From Streptomyces yangpuensis (GTDB lineage Bacteria; Actinomycetota; Actinomycetes; Streptomycetales; Streptomycetaceae): a stretch of DNA of 64,000 nucleotides. Numbering within the stretch: position 1 is the first letter of the stretch; each line of letters starts with the position of its first letter. This document shows positions 19,188 through 27,311 of this stretch, in pieces. Made by a program: the position numbers and the translations under genes. The notes beneath the pieces were generated by a model. The model was not told where the DNA came from and ran no database searches. It worked only from the letters and a program-made list of their open reading frames with translations. Location of the stretch: positions 350,373-414,372 of the forward strand of contig NZ_LBMK01000003.1 in assembly GCF_001005295.1 (NCBI RefSeq), written 5' to 3'.

Positions 19188-20480
19188 TCAGCCCTCCAGG
19201 AAGGCCACCAGGGAGTTGGCGAGGAGGTACGGGTCCTCCGCGCCGCACAGTTCGCGCGCACTGTGCATGGAGAGGATCGCGACGCCGATGTCCACGGTCT
19301 GGATGCCGTGGCGGGCGGCCGTGATCGGGCCGATCGTCGTGCCGCACGGCATCGAGTTGTTGGAGACGAACGTCTGCCACGGGACGCCGGCCCGCTCGCA
19401 CGCGGCGGCGAACACCGCGCGGCCGCTGCCGTCGGTGGCGTACCGCTGGTTGACGTTGACCTTCAGGATCGGGCCGGCGTTGACCCGCGGGTGGTGCGTG
19501 GGGTCGTGGCGCTCGCCGTAGTTGGGGTGGACGGCGTGCCCGGTGTCGGAGGACAGGCAGATGGTGCCGGCGAAGGCCCGCGCCCGGTCCTCGTAGGAAC
19601 CGCCGCGCGCGAAGACTGAACGTTCCAGCACGTTTCCCAGCAGCGGGCCGTCGGCGCCGGTGTCCGACTGCGAGCCGTTCTCCTCGTGGTCGAAGGCGGC
19701 CAGCACCGGGATGTGGTCGAGCTTCTCGGCGCCGGACACGGCGGCCAGCGCCGCGACCCCGGCGTGCACGGACAGCAGGTTGTCCATCCGGGGGCCCGCC
19801 ACGAGCTCGCGGTCGCGGCCCAGGTAGGAGGGCGGCTCGATCGAGTGGACCATCAGGTCCCAGCCGGCCACCGAGCCGTGTTCCAGGCCCTCTTCCTCCT
19901 CCAGGAACGCGATGAGGTCGCCCTCGTGCGCCTCGCCCAGGCCCCAGATCGGCTGCATGTGCCGCTGCTTGTCGAGCTTGAGGCCGTCGGTGTTCACCGA
20001 CCGGTCGAGGTGCACGGCCAGTTGGGGCACGCGCAGCAGCGCCCGGTCGATGTTGACGAGGCGTTCGGTGCCGTCGCGCAGGGTCAGCCGCCCGGCCAGG
20101 CCCAGGTCCCGGTCCAGCCAGGTGTTGAGCAGGGTGCCGCCGTAGATCTCGACCGCGATCTGCCGCCAGCCCTGCGAGCCGGTGTCGGGGAGCGGCTTGA
20201 CCCGCAGGTTCGGCGAGTCGGTGTGGGCGCCGATGATGCGGAACGGGGTGTGTGCCGAGGCGCCTTCGGGGACGTACCAGGCGATGAGCGCGCCGCCGCG
20301 GAGCACGAACCTGCCCCCGGTGCCCGCGTCCCAGGCGTCCGTCTCCGACAACTGCCGGAAGCCTGCCTTCTCCAGCCGCTCGGCCGCGTTGGCCACGGCG
20401 TGGTACGGCGACGGACTGGCCGTCAGGAAGGTCATCAGATCGTCGGTGTGGCCGCGATCGAAGCGGGCGGGAGAGCTCAT
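19188..20480 (-). CDS. M18 family aminopeptidase
   Basis: A 430-residue di-metal aminopeptidase that removes N-terminal residues, often Asp/Glu, from peptides in the cytosol. Family motifs are intact: IGAHTDSPNLRVKP, AAFDHEENGSQSDTGADG, SSDTGHAVHPNY and NQRYATD, and a C-terminal ILSMHSARE metal-ligand His. Length matches the family. The ATG has AAGGGAAAT about nine bases upstream. An unusual long leader region without a clear gene precedes it. Confidence 0.92.
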   Translation of the reverse strand: MSSPARFDRGHTDDLMTFLTASPSPYHAVANAAERLEKAGFRQLSETDAWDAGTGGRFVLRGGALIAWYVPEGASAHTPFRIIGAHTDSPNLRVKPLPDTGSQGWRQIAVEIYGGTLLNTWLDRDLGLAGRLTLRDGTERLVNIDRALLRVPQLAVHLDRSVNTDGLKLDKQRHMQPIWGLGEAHEGDLIAFLEEEEGLEHGSVAGWDLMVHSIEPPSYLGRDRELVAGPRMDNLLSVHAGVAALAAVSGAEKLDHIPVLAAFDHEENGSQSDTGADGPLLGNVLERSVFARGGSYEDRARAFAGTICLSSDTGHAVHPNYGERHDPTHHPRVNAGPILKVNVNQRYATDGSGRAVFAAACERAGVPWQTFVSNNSMPCGTTIGPITAARHGIQTVDIGVAILSMHSARELCGAEDPYLLANSLVAFLEG

Positions 20481-21070
20481 CGTATTTCCCTTGTGTGGAA
20501 GCCCCCGGCTGCAGCCGGGTGAGGAAACGCATTTCCGGCTCGGAGCCTCGCTGCGGCGGTGTGCCGCGGCGTGAGGCTGTGACCTGTGCTGGTGTGCGGA
20601 TCGTGAACGATCGCGGCGGCGGTGTGGGTGTTCCTGCCGCGCAGCGGTCGTTCACATACCGTTTCTATCCGACGGACGCGCGGGCCGTGGAACGGTCGCG
20701 GACCTTCGGACGGCCGCGGTCGGTGCGCTCGGCCCGGAGGGCCGCCGACGGCCGGGACCAGAACGCCGCGGTCGGTCCGCCGGCCGCCGGGCCGGATGCT
20801 GCTGCGGGTGGAGCGGGTGCGAGATCTCATCGGGAGTCCTCCTCTCGGTCGGGGGCGGTCCGTGGCGGAACGGGACCCTCATGCGTGAGTGTGGGAATCC
20901 CTCCCGCTCGGGAGGGGCGGAAGCCGAGTGGTTCACCTTAACGAGCGTCGGGTTCGTGTTCGTCATGGCCGGACCGGGCGCGTTGCGGGCAGCTCGGCCC
21001 GGATCGGTTCATCCCGGACCGGCGCATCGCGGATCGGTCGGGATCGGTCGGGATCGGGGCTCGGCCCGGC
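20481..21070. other. 590-bp region without a convincing gene
   Basis: No frame here keeps Streptomyces codon bias. On the minus strand there is TAAGGT near 20940, a palindrome CCCTCCCGCTCGGGAGGG at about 20907-20924 and a strong ribosome site (GAGGAGGA) before ATG 20830. That ATG opens an arginine-rich frame (MRSRTRSTRSSIRPGG...) whose codon bias fades after ~40 codons. This may be a structured leader with a small peptide upstream of the aminopeptidase gene. Short repeats occur at 21031-21058. Confidence 0.4.
21031..21058. repeat. 10-bp tandem repeat GGATCGGTCG
   Basis: Two full copies and a partial third, directly after the 3' end of the minus-strand duplicated CxxH/CxxC gene; a related GGATCGGTTC lies at 21001. 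Probably replication slippage. Confidence 0.6.
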
Positions 21071-21805
21071 TCAGCCCGGCGGGCGCTCGAACCTGCGCTG
21101 CAGTTGCCTGCGCTCGCCCCGGCGGATGCGCGGGAGCATCTCCGGGGTCTGGGGGGAGCGCTGCGCGCGCCGTCTGCGTCCGGCGCAGAAGATGCAGGCC
21201 TCGCCGGGGGGCGCGTCGGGGTCGATGGGGGCGCCGGGGTGCTCGGAGCAGCCCGAGGCGTTGCGCGGGCGGGACAGCTCACGGGCCACGATGAAGGCGC
21301 GGTGCAGGTCGTCGGCGATGCGGACGAAGTCCTCGGCGGGGGAGGACAGGCCCAGGTGGAACCGCTGGTCCTCGACGGTGCGCAGATGGGTGCGCAGGGC
21401 GTGGAGGGTGTACGGGCCGTCCGGGACCGGGTAGCCCAGGCGCCGCTGCTCGCCGGCGGGTGCGGGGGCGGTGGCGGGGCGGCCTTGTCGGCGCTGTCCG
21501 AGGCGTCGGCGGTCGTTGCAGATGAGGCAGCGGCCCCAGCCGTCGGGCGCCTCGGGGTCGAGGGCGCCGTTGGGGTGTTCGGGGCAGCCGGTGTAGCTCT
21601 TGGCGGGGGCCAGTCCGGCGGCCGTCTGGAAGGCCACGTACAGCGCGTCGGCGATGGTGTCGTACTCGGCGGGGTGGGCGCCGTCGTAGAGCTCGCGCAG
21701 GTGGTCACCGAGGCTGCCCAGGCTCGCCTGCAGCTCCTTGAGGGCGTACGGCCGCCCGGTGGGGACGGAGTACCCCCTGCTGCCGTGCTGATCCTGTGGA
21801 CTCAT
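21071..21805 (-). CDS. Protein with duplicated helical and CxxH-CxxC (zinc-ribbon-like) module
   Basis: A 244-residue soluble protein made of two copies of one ~110-residue module. Each copy has an amphipathic helical part (ALKELQASLG.../TLHALRTHLR...) followed by a putative metal site: Cys74-x2-His77 and Cys93-x2-Cys96, then Cys186-x2-His189 and Cys204-x2-Cys207, each followed by an arginine patch. The spacing between equivalent residues is 111-112. I do not know a named family. The start at 21805 is preferred to an in-frame ATG ten codons earlier. The arginine-rich C-terminus could contact nucleic acid. Confidence 0.65.
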   Translation of the reverse strand: MSPQDQHGSRGYSVPTGRPYALKELQASLGSLGDHLRELYDGAHPAEYDTIADALYVAFQTAAGLAPAKSYTGCPEHPNGALDPEAPDGWGRCLICNDRRRLGQRRQGRPATAPAPAGEQRRLGYPVPDGPYTLHALRTHLRTVEDQRFHLGLSSPAEDFVRIADDLHRAFIVARELSRPRNASGCSEHPGAPIDPDAPPGEACIFCAGRRRRAQRSPQTPEMLPRIRRGERRQLQRRFERPPG

Positions 21806-21884
21806 GCGTACGAGCGTCCCATGAACGACTGACATCGGGGGAAAGTCGCAGTACAGGGCCCTGGTGGGGGGTCCGGGTACGCGG

Positions 21885-21921
21885 CAGCGGCCGGGTCCCT
21901 GTGCGGGGGACCCGGCCGCTG
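21885..21921 (-). terminator. Terminator of the acyl-CoA dehydrogenase gene
   Basis: A perfect 15-bp inverted repeat (21885-21899, 21907-21921) with a 7-base loop, 45 bases after the stop codon of the minus-strand dehydrogenase gene. Confidence 0.75.
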
Positions 21922-21965
21922 TGCGGGTGCGGGCGCAGCGTTTGCTGCGGGTGGGGCGGGGCGCC

Positions 21966-23792
21966 TTAGAAGGCGGCCTCGTCGAGCTCCATGAGGGAGT
22001 TGTCGACGGCCTCGGCCAGCTGGCGCTGGACCGAGACGCCCGGGAGGACCTCCGCGGCGAAGAACTTCGCGGCGGCGATCTTGCCGGTGTAGAAGGGGAC
22101 GTCCTTGGCGGAGGCCGTGGCCAGCTTCTCGGCGGCCACGGCGGCGCCCTTGAGCAGCAGGTATCCGACGACCACGTCGCCGGAGGCCATCAGCAGGCGG
22201 GTGGTGTTCTGGCCGACCTTGTAGATGTTCTTGACGTCCTCGCCGGTGGCGGTGAGGTCGACGATCATCTGGCCGACGATGGCCTCCAGGTCCACGGCGG
22301 CCTTGGCGAGCGCGTCGCGGGCGCCGGCCAGCTCCTCGCCGCCGACACCCTCGGCCAGGAACTTCTTGATCGTCTCGGAGACGATGTTCAGCGAGGCACC
22401 CTGGTCGCGGACGATCTTCCGGAAGAAGAAGTCCTGGCCCTGGATGGCCGTGGTGCCCTCGTAGAGGGTGTCGATCTTGGCGTCGCGGATGTACTGCTCG
22501 ATCGGGTACTCCTGCAGGTAGCCGGAGCCGCCGAAGGTCTGCAGGGACTGCGCGAGCTGCTCGTAGGACTTCTCCGAGCCGTAGCCCTTCACGATCGGCA
22601 GGAGCAGGTCGTTCAGGCCGATGAGGGAGGAGGCGTCCTCGCCCGCGGCCTGCTTGACCTGGATCTCGTCCTGGACGGTCGCGGTGTACAGGACGAGGGC
22701 GCGCATGCCCTCGGCGTACGCCTTCTGCGTCATGAGCGAGCGGCGTACGTCGGGGTGGTGCGTGATGGTGACCTTGGGCGCGGTCTTGTCCATGAAGTTC
22801 GCCAGGTCCGGGCCCTGCACGCGCTCCTTGGCGTACTCCAGCGCGTTCAGGTAGCCCGTCGAGAGCGTCGCGATGGCCTTCGTGCCGACCATCATGCGGG
22901 CGAACTCGATGATCATGAACATCTGGCGGATGCCGTCGTGCTTGTCGCCGATCAGCCAGCCCTTGGCAGGGTGCTGGTCGCCGAAGGTCATCTCGCACGT
23001 GTTGGAGGCCTTGAGGCCCATCTTGTGCTCGACGTTCGTGGCGTACACGCCGTTGCGCTCGCCCAGCTCGCCGGTCTCCCAGTCGAAGTGGAACTTCGGG
23101 ACGAGGAAGAGGGACAGGCCCTTGGTGCCCGGGCCGTGGCCCTCGGGGCGGGCGAGGACGTAGTGGAGGATGTTCTCCTCCATGTCGTGCTCACCGGAGG
23201 TGATGAAGCGCTTCACGCCCTCGATGTGCCAGGAGCCGTCCTCCTGCTGGATGGCCTTGGTACGGCCGGCGCCCACGTCCGAGCCGGCGTCCGGCTCGGT
23301 GAGGACCATGGTGGAGCCCCAGCGCTTCTCGACGGCGATCTGCGCGATCTTCTTCTGCGCCTCGTTGCCCTCCTCGTGGAGGACGCCGGCGAAGGCCGGG
23401 CCGGAGGAGTACATCCACACGGCCGGGTTCGAGCCGAGCAGGAGCTCCGCGTAGGCCCAGACGAGGGAGCGCGGGGAGACGGTGCCGCCGATCTCCTCGG
23501 GGATGCCGAGGCGCCAGTACTCGGAGTCCATGAAGGCCTTGTAGCTCTTCTTGAAGGAGGCCGGGACCGGCGCCGTGTTGGTCTCCGGGTCGAAGACGGG
23601 CGGGTTGCGGTCGGCGTCCGCGAAGGACTCGGCCAGCTCGTTCTCGGCGAGGCGGGCTATCTCGGACAGAACGCTCTTGGCGGTCTCGGTGTCCATCTCC
23701 TCGAACGGACCGGTGCCGTACTGCTGGTCGCGGCCGAGCACCTCGAAGAGGTTGAACTCGATGTCGCGGAGATTCGACTTGTAGTGCCCCAT
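21966..23792 (-). CDS. Acyl-CoA dehydrogenase, FadE5-like
   Basis: A 608-residue flavoenzyme catalysing the first step of fatty acid beta-oxidation. The start MGHYKSNLRDIEFNLFEVLG and overall length resemble mycobacterial FadE5, a broad-range enzyme with an extra C-terminal domain. The core has the FAD-binding segment VLTEPDAGSDVG and GLKASNTCEMTF, a SGYLQEYPIEQYIRDAK catalytic-loop region, and a helical C-terminal extension. It is transcribed alone between a hairpin downstream and two TACC-N4-GGTA operator-like sites upstream, so a TetR repressor of fatty acid catabolism probably controls it. Confidence 0.92.
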   Translation of the reverse strand: MGHYKSNLRDIEFNLFEVLGRDQQYGTGPFEEMDTETAKSVLSEIARLAENELAESFADADRNPPVFDPETNTAPVPASFKKSYKAFMDSEYWRLGIPEEIGGTVSPRSLVWAYAELLLGSNPAVWMYSSGPAFAGVLHEEGNEAQKKIAQIAVEKRWGSTMVLTEPDAGSDVGAGRTKAIQQEDGSWHIEGVKRFITSGEHDMEENILHYVLARPEGHGPGTKGLSLFLVPKFHFDWETGELGERNGVYATNVEHKMGLKASNTCEMTFGDQHPAKGWLIGDKHDGIRQMFMIIEFARMMVGTKAIATLSTGYLNALEYAKERVQGPDLANFMDKTAPKVTITHHPDVRRSLMTQKAYAEGMRALVLYTATVQDEIQVKQAAGEDASSLIGLNDLLLPIVKGYGSEKSYEQLAQSLQTFGGSGYLQEYPIEQYIRDAKIDTLYEGTTAIQGQDFFFRKIVRDQGASLNIVSETIKKFLAEGVGGEELAGARDALAKAAVDLEAIVGQMIVDLTATGEDVKNIYKVGQNTTRLLMASGDVVVGYLLLKGAAVAAEKLATASAKDVPFYTGKIAAAKFFAAEVLPGVSVQRQLAEAVDNSLMELDEAAF

Positions 23793-23836
23793 GGCGACGG
23801 CTCCGTTAAGGCTCGGGGAGACAGGTTCCTCGTACA

Positions 23837-23872
23837 TACCAATCGGTAACAACATGATGCTACCCGCCGGTA
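23837..23872. promoter_or_regulatory. Two TACC-N4-GGTA operators upstream of acyl-CoA dehydrogenase
   Basis: TACCAATCGGTA (23837-23848) and TACCCGCCGGTA (23861-23872) are 12-bp palindromic sites spaced 24 bp centre to centre. They lie 45-80 bases upstream of the dehydrogenase start, in an unusually AT-rich patch. The second overlaps the final codons and stop of the upstream ATPase gene. The form fits TetR-type regulators of fatty acid degradation. Confidence 0.6.
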
Positions 23873-24264
23873 ATAACGGCAACCCTTCCGCGCCGACTGT
23901 GACCAGGGTCAAGCTCGCACCACACCGTCTTGGTGCCGTGCCTCTGCGTGACCCCCCACCGCGCGGCCAGGGCGTCGAGCAGGGCGAGCCCGCGCCCGGA
24001 CTCGTCGGCCGCGCCCGCCTCCCGCCGTACGGGCCGGGCCGCCGGTGCGGGGTCGGTGAGCTCGACCCGCGTACGGGTTGCCCTTCCGCTGATCCGCAGG
24101 GTGACGGGCGTGCCCTCGCCGAGGTGGCGGACGACGTTGGCCAGCAGCTCGGTGACGCACAGCTCGGCGTCGCCGGACTCCGGGCCGAGGTGCTCGCGCA
24201 CGGCGTGCCGCAGCGTCCGGGCCGCCCGGGCGGTGGCGTTCAGCCGGATCACGAGCTCGTTCAC
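23860..24264 (-). CDS. RsbW-like ATP-binding regulatory protein (AbaA/WhiJ-cluster type)
   Basis: A 134-residue GHKL-fold ATPase domain protein. The N box (ELLANVVRHLGEG), D box (VELTDPAP) and G-rich lid (GRGLALLDALAARWG) are present. Such proteins are anti-sigma or switch-kinase-like factors, and small ones like this recur beside WhiJ-type HTH genes. It starts with GTG at 24264, overlapping the stop of the small upstream gene (GTGA), so the two are translated together. It is divergent from the HTH/DUF397 pair. Confidence 0.82.
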   Translation of the reverse strand: MNELVIRLNATARAARTLRHAVREHLGPESGDAELCVTELLANVVRHLGEGTPVTLRISGRATRTRVELTDPAPAARPVRREAGAADESGRGLALLDALAARWGVTQRHGTKTVWCELDPGHSRRGRVAVITGG

Positions 24265-24467
24265 GGCTTCGCCAGCGCGGAGGCGATCCGCTGCGCGGTG
24301 GCGGCGCTGCAGTTGCCGAGGGTGATCAGCGGCGGCGTGCCGTAGCGCCCGGCGTAGGAGGGCAGGTGCAGGTCCAGCGAGGGCAGGGTGATCCCGTGCG
24401 CGGCGAGCGCGCCGCGCAGCGCGTCGAGGGCCGCGGCGGCCTCGCGGTCGTGGGTGTGGTCGCTCAT
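24261..24467 (-). CDS. Small partner protein of the WhiJ-type cluster
   Basis: A 68-residue protein (MSDHTHDREAAAALDAL...) with an alpha-helical start and a beta-like second half ending GNCSAATAQRIASAL. GGAAGGG is well placed before the ATG. It overlaps the RsbW-like gene by four bases. No domain is recognised; its position, divergent from a WhiJ-like regulator, suggests a role in the same regulatory set. Confidence 0.7.
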   Translation of the reverse strand: MSDHTHDREAAAALDALRGALAAHGITLPSLDLHLPSYAGRYGTPPLITLGNCSAATAQRIASALAKP

Positions 24468-24582
24468 GGCAGACCCTTCCGTGGCGGAGTGTGACGAAGT
24501 CCTCACAGGCTGGCGCCCCGCCGCGTACCTTGGGAAGGGTTTCCGGTTGCGCTGGACAAGTGGCAAATGGCGGTGGTGGGTT

Positions 24583-25434
24583 GTGCCGGCTCGCAAGGAC
24601 CCGGACGCGTCGGCGAATGTGCCGTCGTTCTACGGCGCGGAGCTGCGCTACAAGCGGGAAGCGGCCGGGCTCACGCTCGACCAGCTGGCCGAGGGCAGCT
24701 TCCGGGGCGTGCCGTTCCTGAGCCAGATCGAGCGCGGGGAACGGCGGATGCCGCTGGACCTGGCCCGGCACGTGGACGCACGGCTGGGGACGGACGGCTT
24801 TTTCGAGCGGCGTTGTGAAGATGCACGGCGGGCGAGGCAGTCCGGGTATGCCGAATACTTCGCGGATGTCGCGGAGATGGAGCCGTTCGCCGAGACCATC
24901 GAGGAGTGGGCCCCGATGCTCGTCCCGGGGCTGCTCCAGACCCCCGCGTACGCGCGGGCGATCAGCCGAGCCGCGATGCCCCGGGCGACCGACGAGACGA
25001 TCGAGAAGCTGGTGGCCGCCCGGATGGGCCGGGCGAAGCTCTTCGACGCGGAATGCCCGCCCGCCTTCTGGGCCGTCCTGGACGAGTCGGTGATCCGCCG
25101 CCCGGCTCTGCCGGCACCGCAGATGGCGGAGCTGCTGGAGCACATCGCGGCCGTGGTCCGCCGGACCAGGTCCATTCTGCAAGTCGTGCCGGAAACGACC
25201 GCCGCGCACGCCCTCATGATGGGCATGGCGAAGCTGATGACCTTCCCGGACGCGCCGCCCGTGGTCTACGTGGAGAGCTTGCACAGCGGGCAACTCATCG
25301 ACTTTCCGGCCCTCGTGAAGGAGTACCGCAGGTCTTACGATCTGCTGAGGGCCGCCGCCTTGCCGCCGGAGGCGTCCCTGGCCCTCCTCGACGCCGCGGC
25401 AGAGGGCTACCGAGATGGCAAGCAGCGGAATTGA
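24583..25434 (+). CDS. WhiJ-like HTH regulator (Scr1/DUF5753 family)
   Basis: A 283-residue regulator. Residues ~10-70 form an XRE-type helix-turn-helix (YGAELRYKREAAGLTLDQLA), and residues ~90-275 the DUF5753 domain (EWAPMLVPGLLQTPAYARAI, ETTAAHALMMGMAKL). Such proteins, including WhiJ, act with an adjacent DUF397 protein in controlling development and antibiotic onset. The GTG at 24583 was chosen because the family starts with V/M-P-x-RKDPDASA; upstream in-frame residues look non-coding. Its stop lies inside the next gene (20-base overlap). Confidence 0.85.
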   Translation: MPARKDPDASANVPSFYGAELRYKREAAGLTLDQLAEGSFRGVPFLSQIERGERRMPLDLARHVDARLGTDGFFERRCEDARRARQSGYAEYFADVAEMEPFAETIEEWAPMLVPGLLQTPAYARAISRAAMPRATDETIEKLVAARMGRAKLFDAECPPAFWAVLDESVIRRPALPAPQMAELLEHIAAVVRRTRSILQVVPETTAAHALMMGMAKLMTFPDAPPVVYVESLHSGQLIDFPALVKEYRRSYDLLRAAALPPEASLALLDAAAEGYRDGKQRN

Positions 25435-25696
25435 CCTGAGCGCCGCGACCTGGCGCAAGAGCAGCTTCAGCAACGGCACGGGCGGCGACTGCGTCGAGGT
25501 GGCCGAAGGCTTCCTCGGCGCGGCCCAGTGGCGCAAGAGCAGCTTCAGCAATGGCACCGGCGGGGAGTGCGTCGAGGTGGCTGACGGGCTGAGCGGGGTG
25601 GTCCCCGTTCGGGATTCCAAGAGGCCGGACGGCGGGGTGGTCATGATCGGCGCCGCGGCCTGGGTGCCGTTCGTGGCCTCACTCAAGGCCCCCTGA
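25415..25696 (+). CDS. DUF397 protein (BldB/AbaA-orfD-like) with internal duplication
   Basis: A 93-residue protein. The DUF397 hallmark W-R-K-S-S-x-S occurs twice: TWRKSSFSNGTGGDCVEVAE and QWRKSSFSNGTGGECVEVAD, followed by the family ending VPVRDSKRPDG and WVPFVASLK. The repeated DNA (53 bp, 78 bp apart) is nearly identical, so the duplication is recent. DUF397 proteins are small partners of WhiJ-like regulators. The gene overlaps its regulator by 20 bases, implying translational coupling. Confidence 0.88.
   Translation: MASSGIDLSAATWRKSSFSNGTGGDCVEVAEGFLGAAQWRKSSFSNGTGGECVEVADGLSGVVPVRDSKRPDGGVVMIGAAAWVPFVASLKAP
25451..25581. repeat. In-frame 53-bp direct repeat inside the DUF397 gene
   Basis: Copies at 25451-25503 and 25529-25581 differ at about four positions. 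The 78-bp period equals 26 codons, so the duplication keeps the frame. Confidence 0.8.
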
Positions 25697-25766
25697 CCGC
25701 ACCCCGGAGGGGATCGGTGGCCGGTACCGGCCGGTATGGGCGCGGCCGCTCGGTAGGGTGGGCCGC

Positions 25767-26225
25767 ATGTACGGCTATGACCAGAACCCGGGTGCCCAGC
25801 AGCAGTACGCCCCTCAGCAGCCCCAGCAGGGCTACGGGCAGGCGCCGCCGTTGTACCCGGAGCCGTCCCCGCCCTCCCTCGCGGACGCCGTGCGGGCCTT
25901 CACCACCGGGTCGCTGTCCGCCGAGGACTTCCAGCAGATCTTCGCGACCTCGAAGGTCTACTGCCCGCGCGGCGAGACCCCGGGATTCCTGGCGCTGCAC
26001 AACACGCAACACCCGGTCATCCCCATGTTCACCACGCTCAAGGAACTGCGCCAATACGCCGGCAAGGAGTCCAAGTACTTCGTGATCACCGGCGCCGAGG
26101 TGATCGACCTGCTGCCGACCGGGTACGGCTTCGTCCTCGACATGGAGGGCGACCACCGCATGGTCTTCGACGCGAAGGCGGTCGAGCAGATGGTCGACTT
26201 CGCCATGCGCCGCATGTATGGCTAG
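25767..26225 (+). CDS. SseB-like protein
   Basis: A protein of about 152 residues. The N-terminus is a Gln/Tyr/Pro-rich disordered stretch (MYGYDQNPGAQQQYAPQQPQ); the C-terminal ~105 residues form an SseB N-terminal-type domain (VYCPRGETPGFLALHN, PMFTTLKELRQYAG). SseB is named for serine sensitivity enhancement in E. coli but its role is unclear. TAGGGT lies seven bases before the ATG, so the gene is probably leaderless. An ArsR-type regulator follows after 28 bases. Confidence 0.8.
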   Translation: MYGYDQNPGAQQQYAPQQPQQGYGQAPPLYPEPSPPSLADAVRAFTTGSLSAEDFQQIFATSKVYCPRGETPGFLALHNTQHPVIPMFTTLKELRQYAGKESKYFVITGAEVIDLLPTGYGFVLDMEGDHRMVFDAKAVEQMVDFAMRRMYG

Positions 26226-26253
26226 ACGCCGGACCTGACGGGGGGCGGGTGTA

Positions 26254-27213
26254 TTGCTGAGGGTGCACTTCACCGCCGAGGACCTGTTCAACGTCACGTT
26301 CGCGAGCGAGCCGCTGCCGATGGTGGAGCTGGCCATGGCGCTGGTCGCCGCGCAGCGCACCGACGAGGCGGCCGTTTTCGGCCGCTGGCGGTCCCGTGCC
26401 ACGCAGGGGCTGCCGGGCAGGGTGCGCCCCGTGCTGGACCTGCTGCGCCCGGACGGCGACAACCCGCAGTTCGTCGAGCCGTACGCGCGCACCCTGGAGG
26501 AAGGCCTCGCCGCCGTACGGGAGGCGGGCGCGCGGCTCGCCCCCGAGGAGCTGGGCCGCGTCACCGCCCGGGCCCCCGGCGGCGGGTCCTGGCTGCGTGC
26601 GCTGTGGGGCCAGGACCGCGAGGCGTGGGACCAGCTCGACAGCGCGCTGCGGTCCGCCTACGAGGTGCTCGTCGCCCCGCACTGGCCGCGCATCCGGCAG
26701 TCCTTCCAGGCGGACGTGGCCTGGCGCACCCGCCTGCTGGCCGGCCACGGCATCAGGGCGGCGCTGGCGAGCACGCACCCGGCGGCGGGCTGGACGGGTA
26801 CGGCCTTCGAGGTCGACCGGGACCCGGCGTACGAGATCCGGCTGGCGGGCCGGGGCCTGCTGCTGATGCCCTCGCCGTTCTGGACGGGGCGCCCGTTGCT
26901 CGCCGAGCACCCCTCGGGGCGCCCTGTGCTGCTGTACCCCGCGATGACCCCGCTGCCACTGGTCGGCCCCGGCCCGGCGGAGGGCGCGCTGGACGCGCTG
27001 CTGGGGCGTACCCGGGCGGCCGTGCTTCAGCTGCTGGTCCAGCAGCGCACCACCAGTGAGCTGGCCCGGGACCTCGACATCAGCCTGCCGTCGGTGTCGG
27101 AGCACACCCGGACCCTGCGCGCCGCCGGCCTGATCACCACCCGGCGGGACGGCAAGGCGGTCCTGCACTCGGCGACGGGCCTGGGCGTGGACCTGCTGCA
27201 CAGCGGCGGCTGA
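26254..27213 (+). CDS. ArsR-family transcriptional regulator with N-terminal domain
   Basis: A 319-residue protein with a C-terminal winged helix (residues ~245-305: LGRTRAAVLQLLVQQRTTSE, ARDLDISLPSVSEHTRTLR) typical of ArsR/SmtB. A ~230-residue N-terminal region begins RVHFTAEDLFNVTFASEP. No metal-binding Cys cluster is present, so it is not a classic metal sensor. The start is TTG at 26254 behind a G-rich ribosome site. Long ArsR-like proteins of this kind are common in Streptomyces, and their ligands are unknown. Confidence 0.82.
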   Translation: MLRVHFTAEDLFNVTFASEPLPMVELAMALVAAQRTDEAAVFGRWRSRATQGLPGRVRPVLDLLRPDGDNPQFVEPYARTLEEGLAAVREAGARLAPEELGRVTARAPGGGSWLRALWGQDREAWDQLDSALRSAYEVLVAPHWPRIRQSFQADVAWRTRLLAGHGIRAALASTHPAAGWTGTAFEVDRDPAYEIRLAGRGLLLMPSPFWTGRPLLAEHPSGRPVLLYPAMTPLPLVGPGPAEGALDALLGRTRAAVLQLLVQQRTTSELARDLDISLPSVSEHTRTLRAAGLITTRRDGKAVLHSATGLGVDLLHSGG

Positions 27214-27255
27214 ACGTTTCGGCGACGCCCGAAAGCATCGCGGGCCGGGCGTCCG

Positions 27256-27297
27256 CCGTCGGAGCATCGGTGCGGCGGGGGAAACCCGCTCCGACGG
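27256..27297 (+). promoter_or_regulatory. Hairpin in the leader of the I36-like gene
   Basis: CCGTCGGAGC (27256-27265) pairs with GCTCCGACGG (27288-27297), and an inner GCGGG/CCCGC extends the fold. It sits just before the ribosome site of the secreted protein gene and may be the terminator of the ArsR gene or a 5' stabiliser. Confidence 0.45.
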
Positions 27298-27311
27298 AAA
27301 GGGAGACTGCG

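Noticed and set aside
20477..20830. Full 117-codon arginine-rich frame upstream of the aminopeptidase
   Set aside because: Good ribosome site but codon bias is lost after about 40 codons and it overlaps the start of the next gene; kept only as a possible leader peptide.
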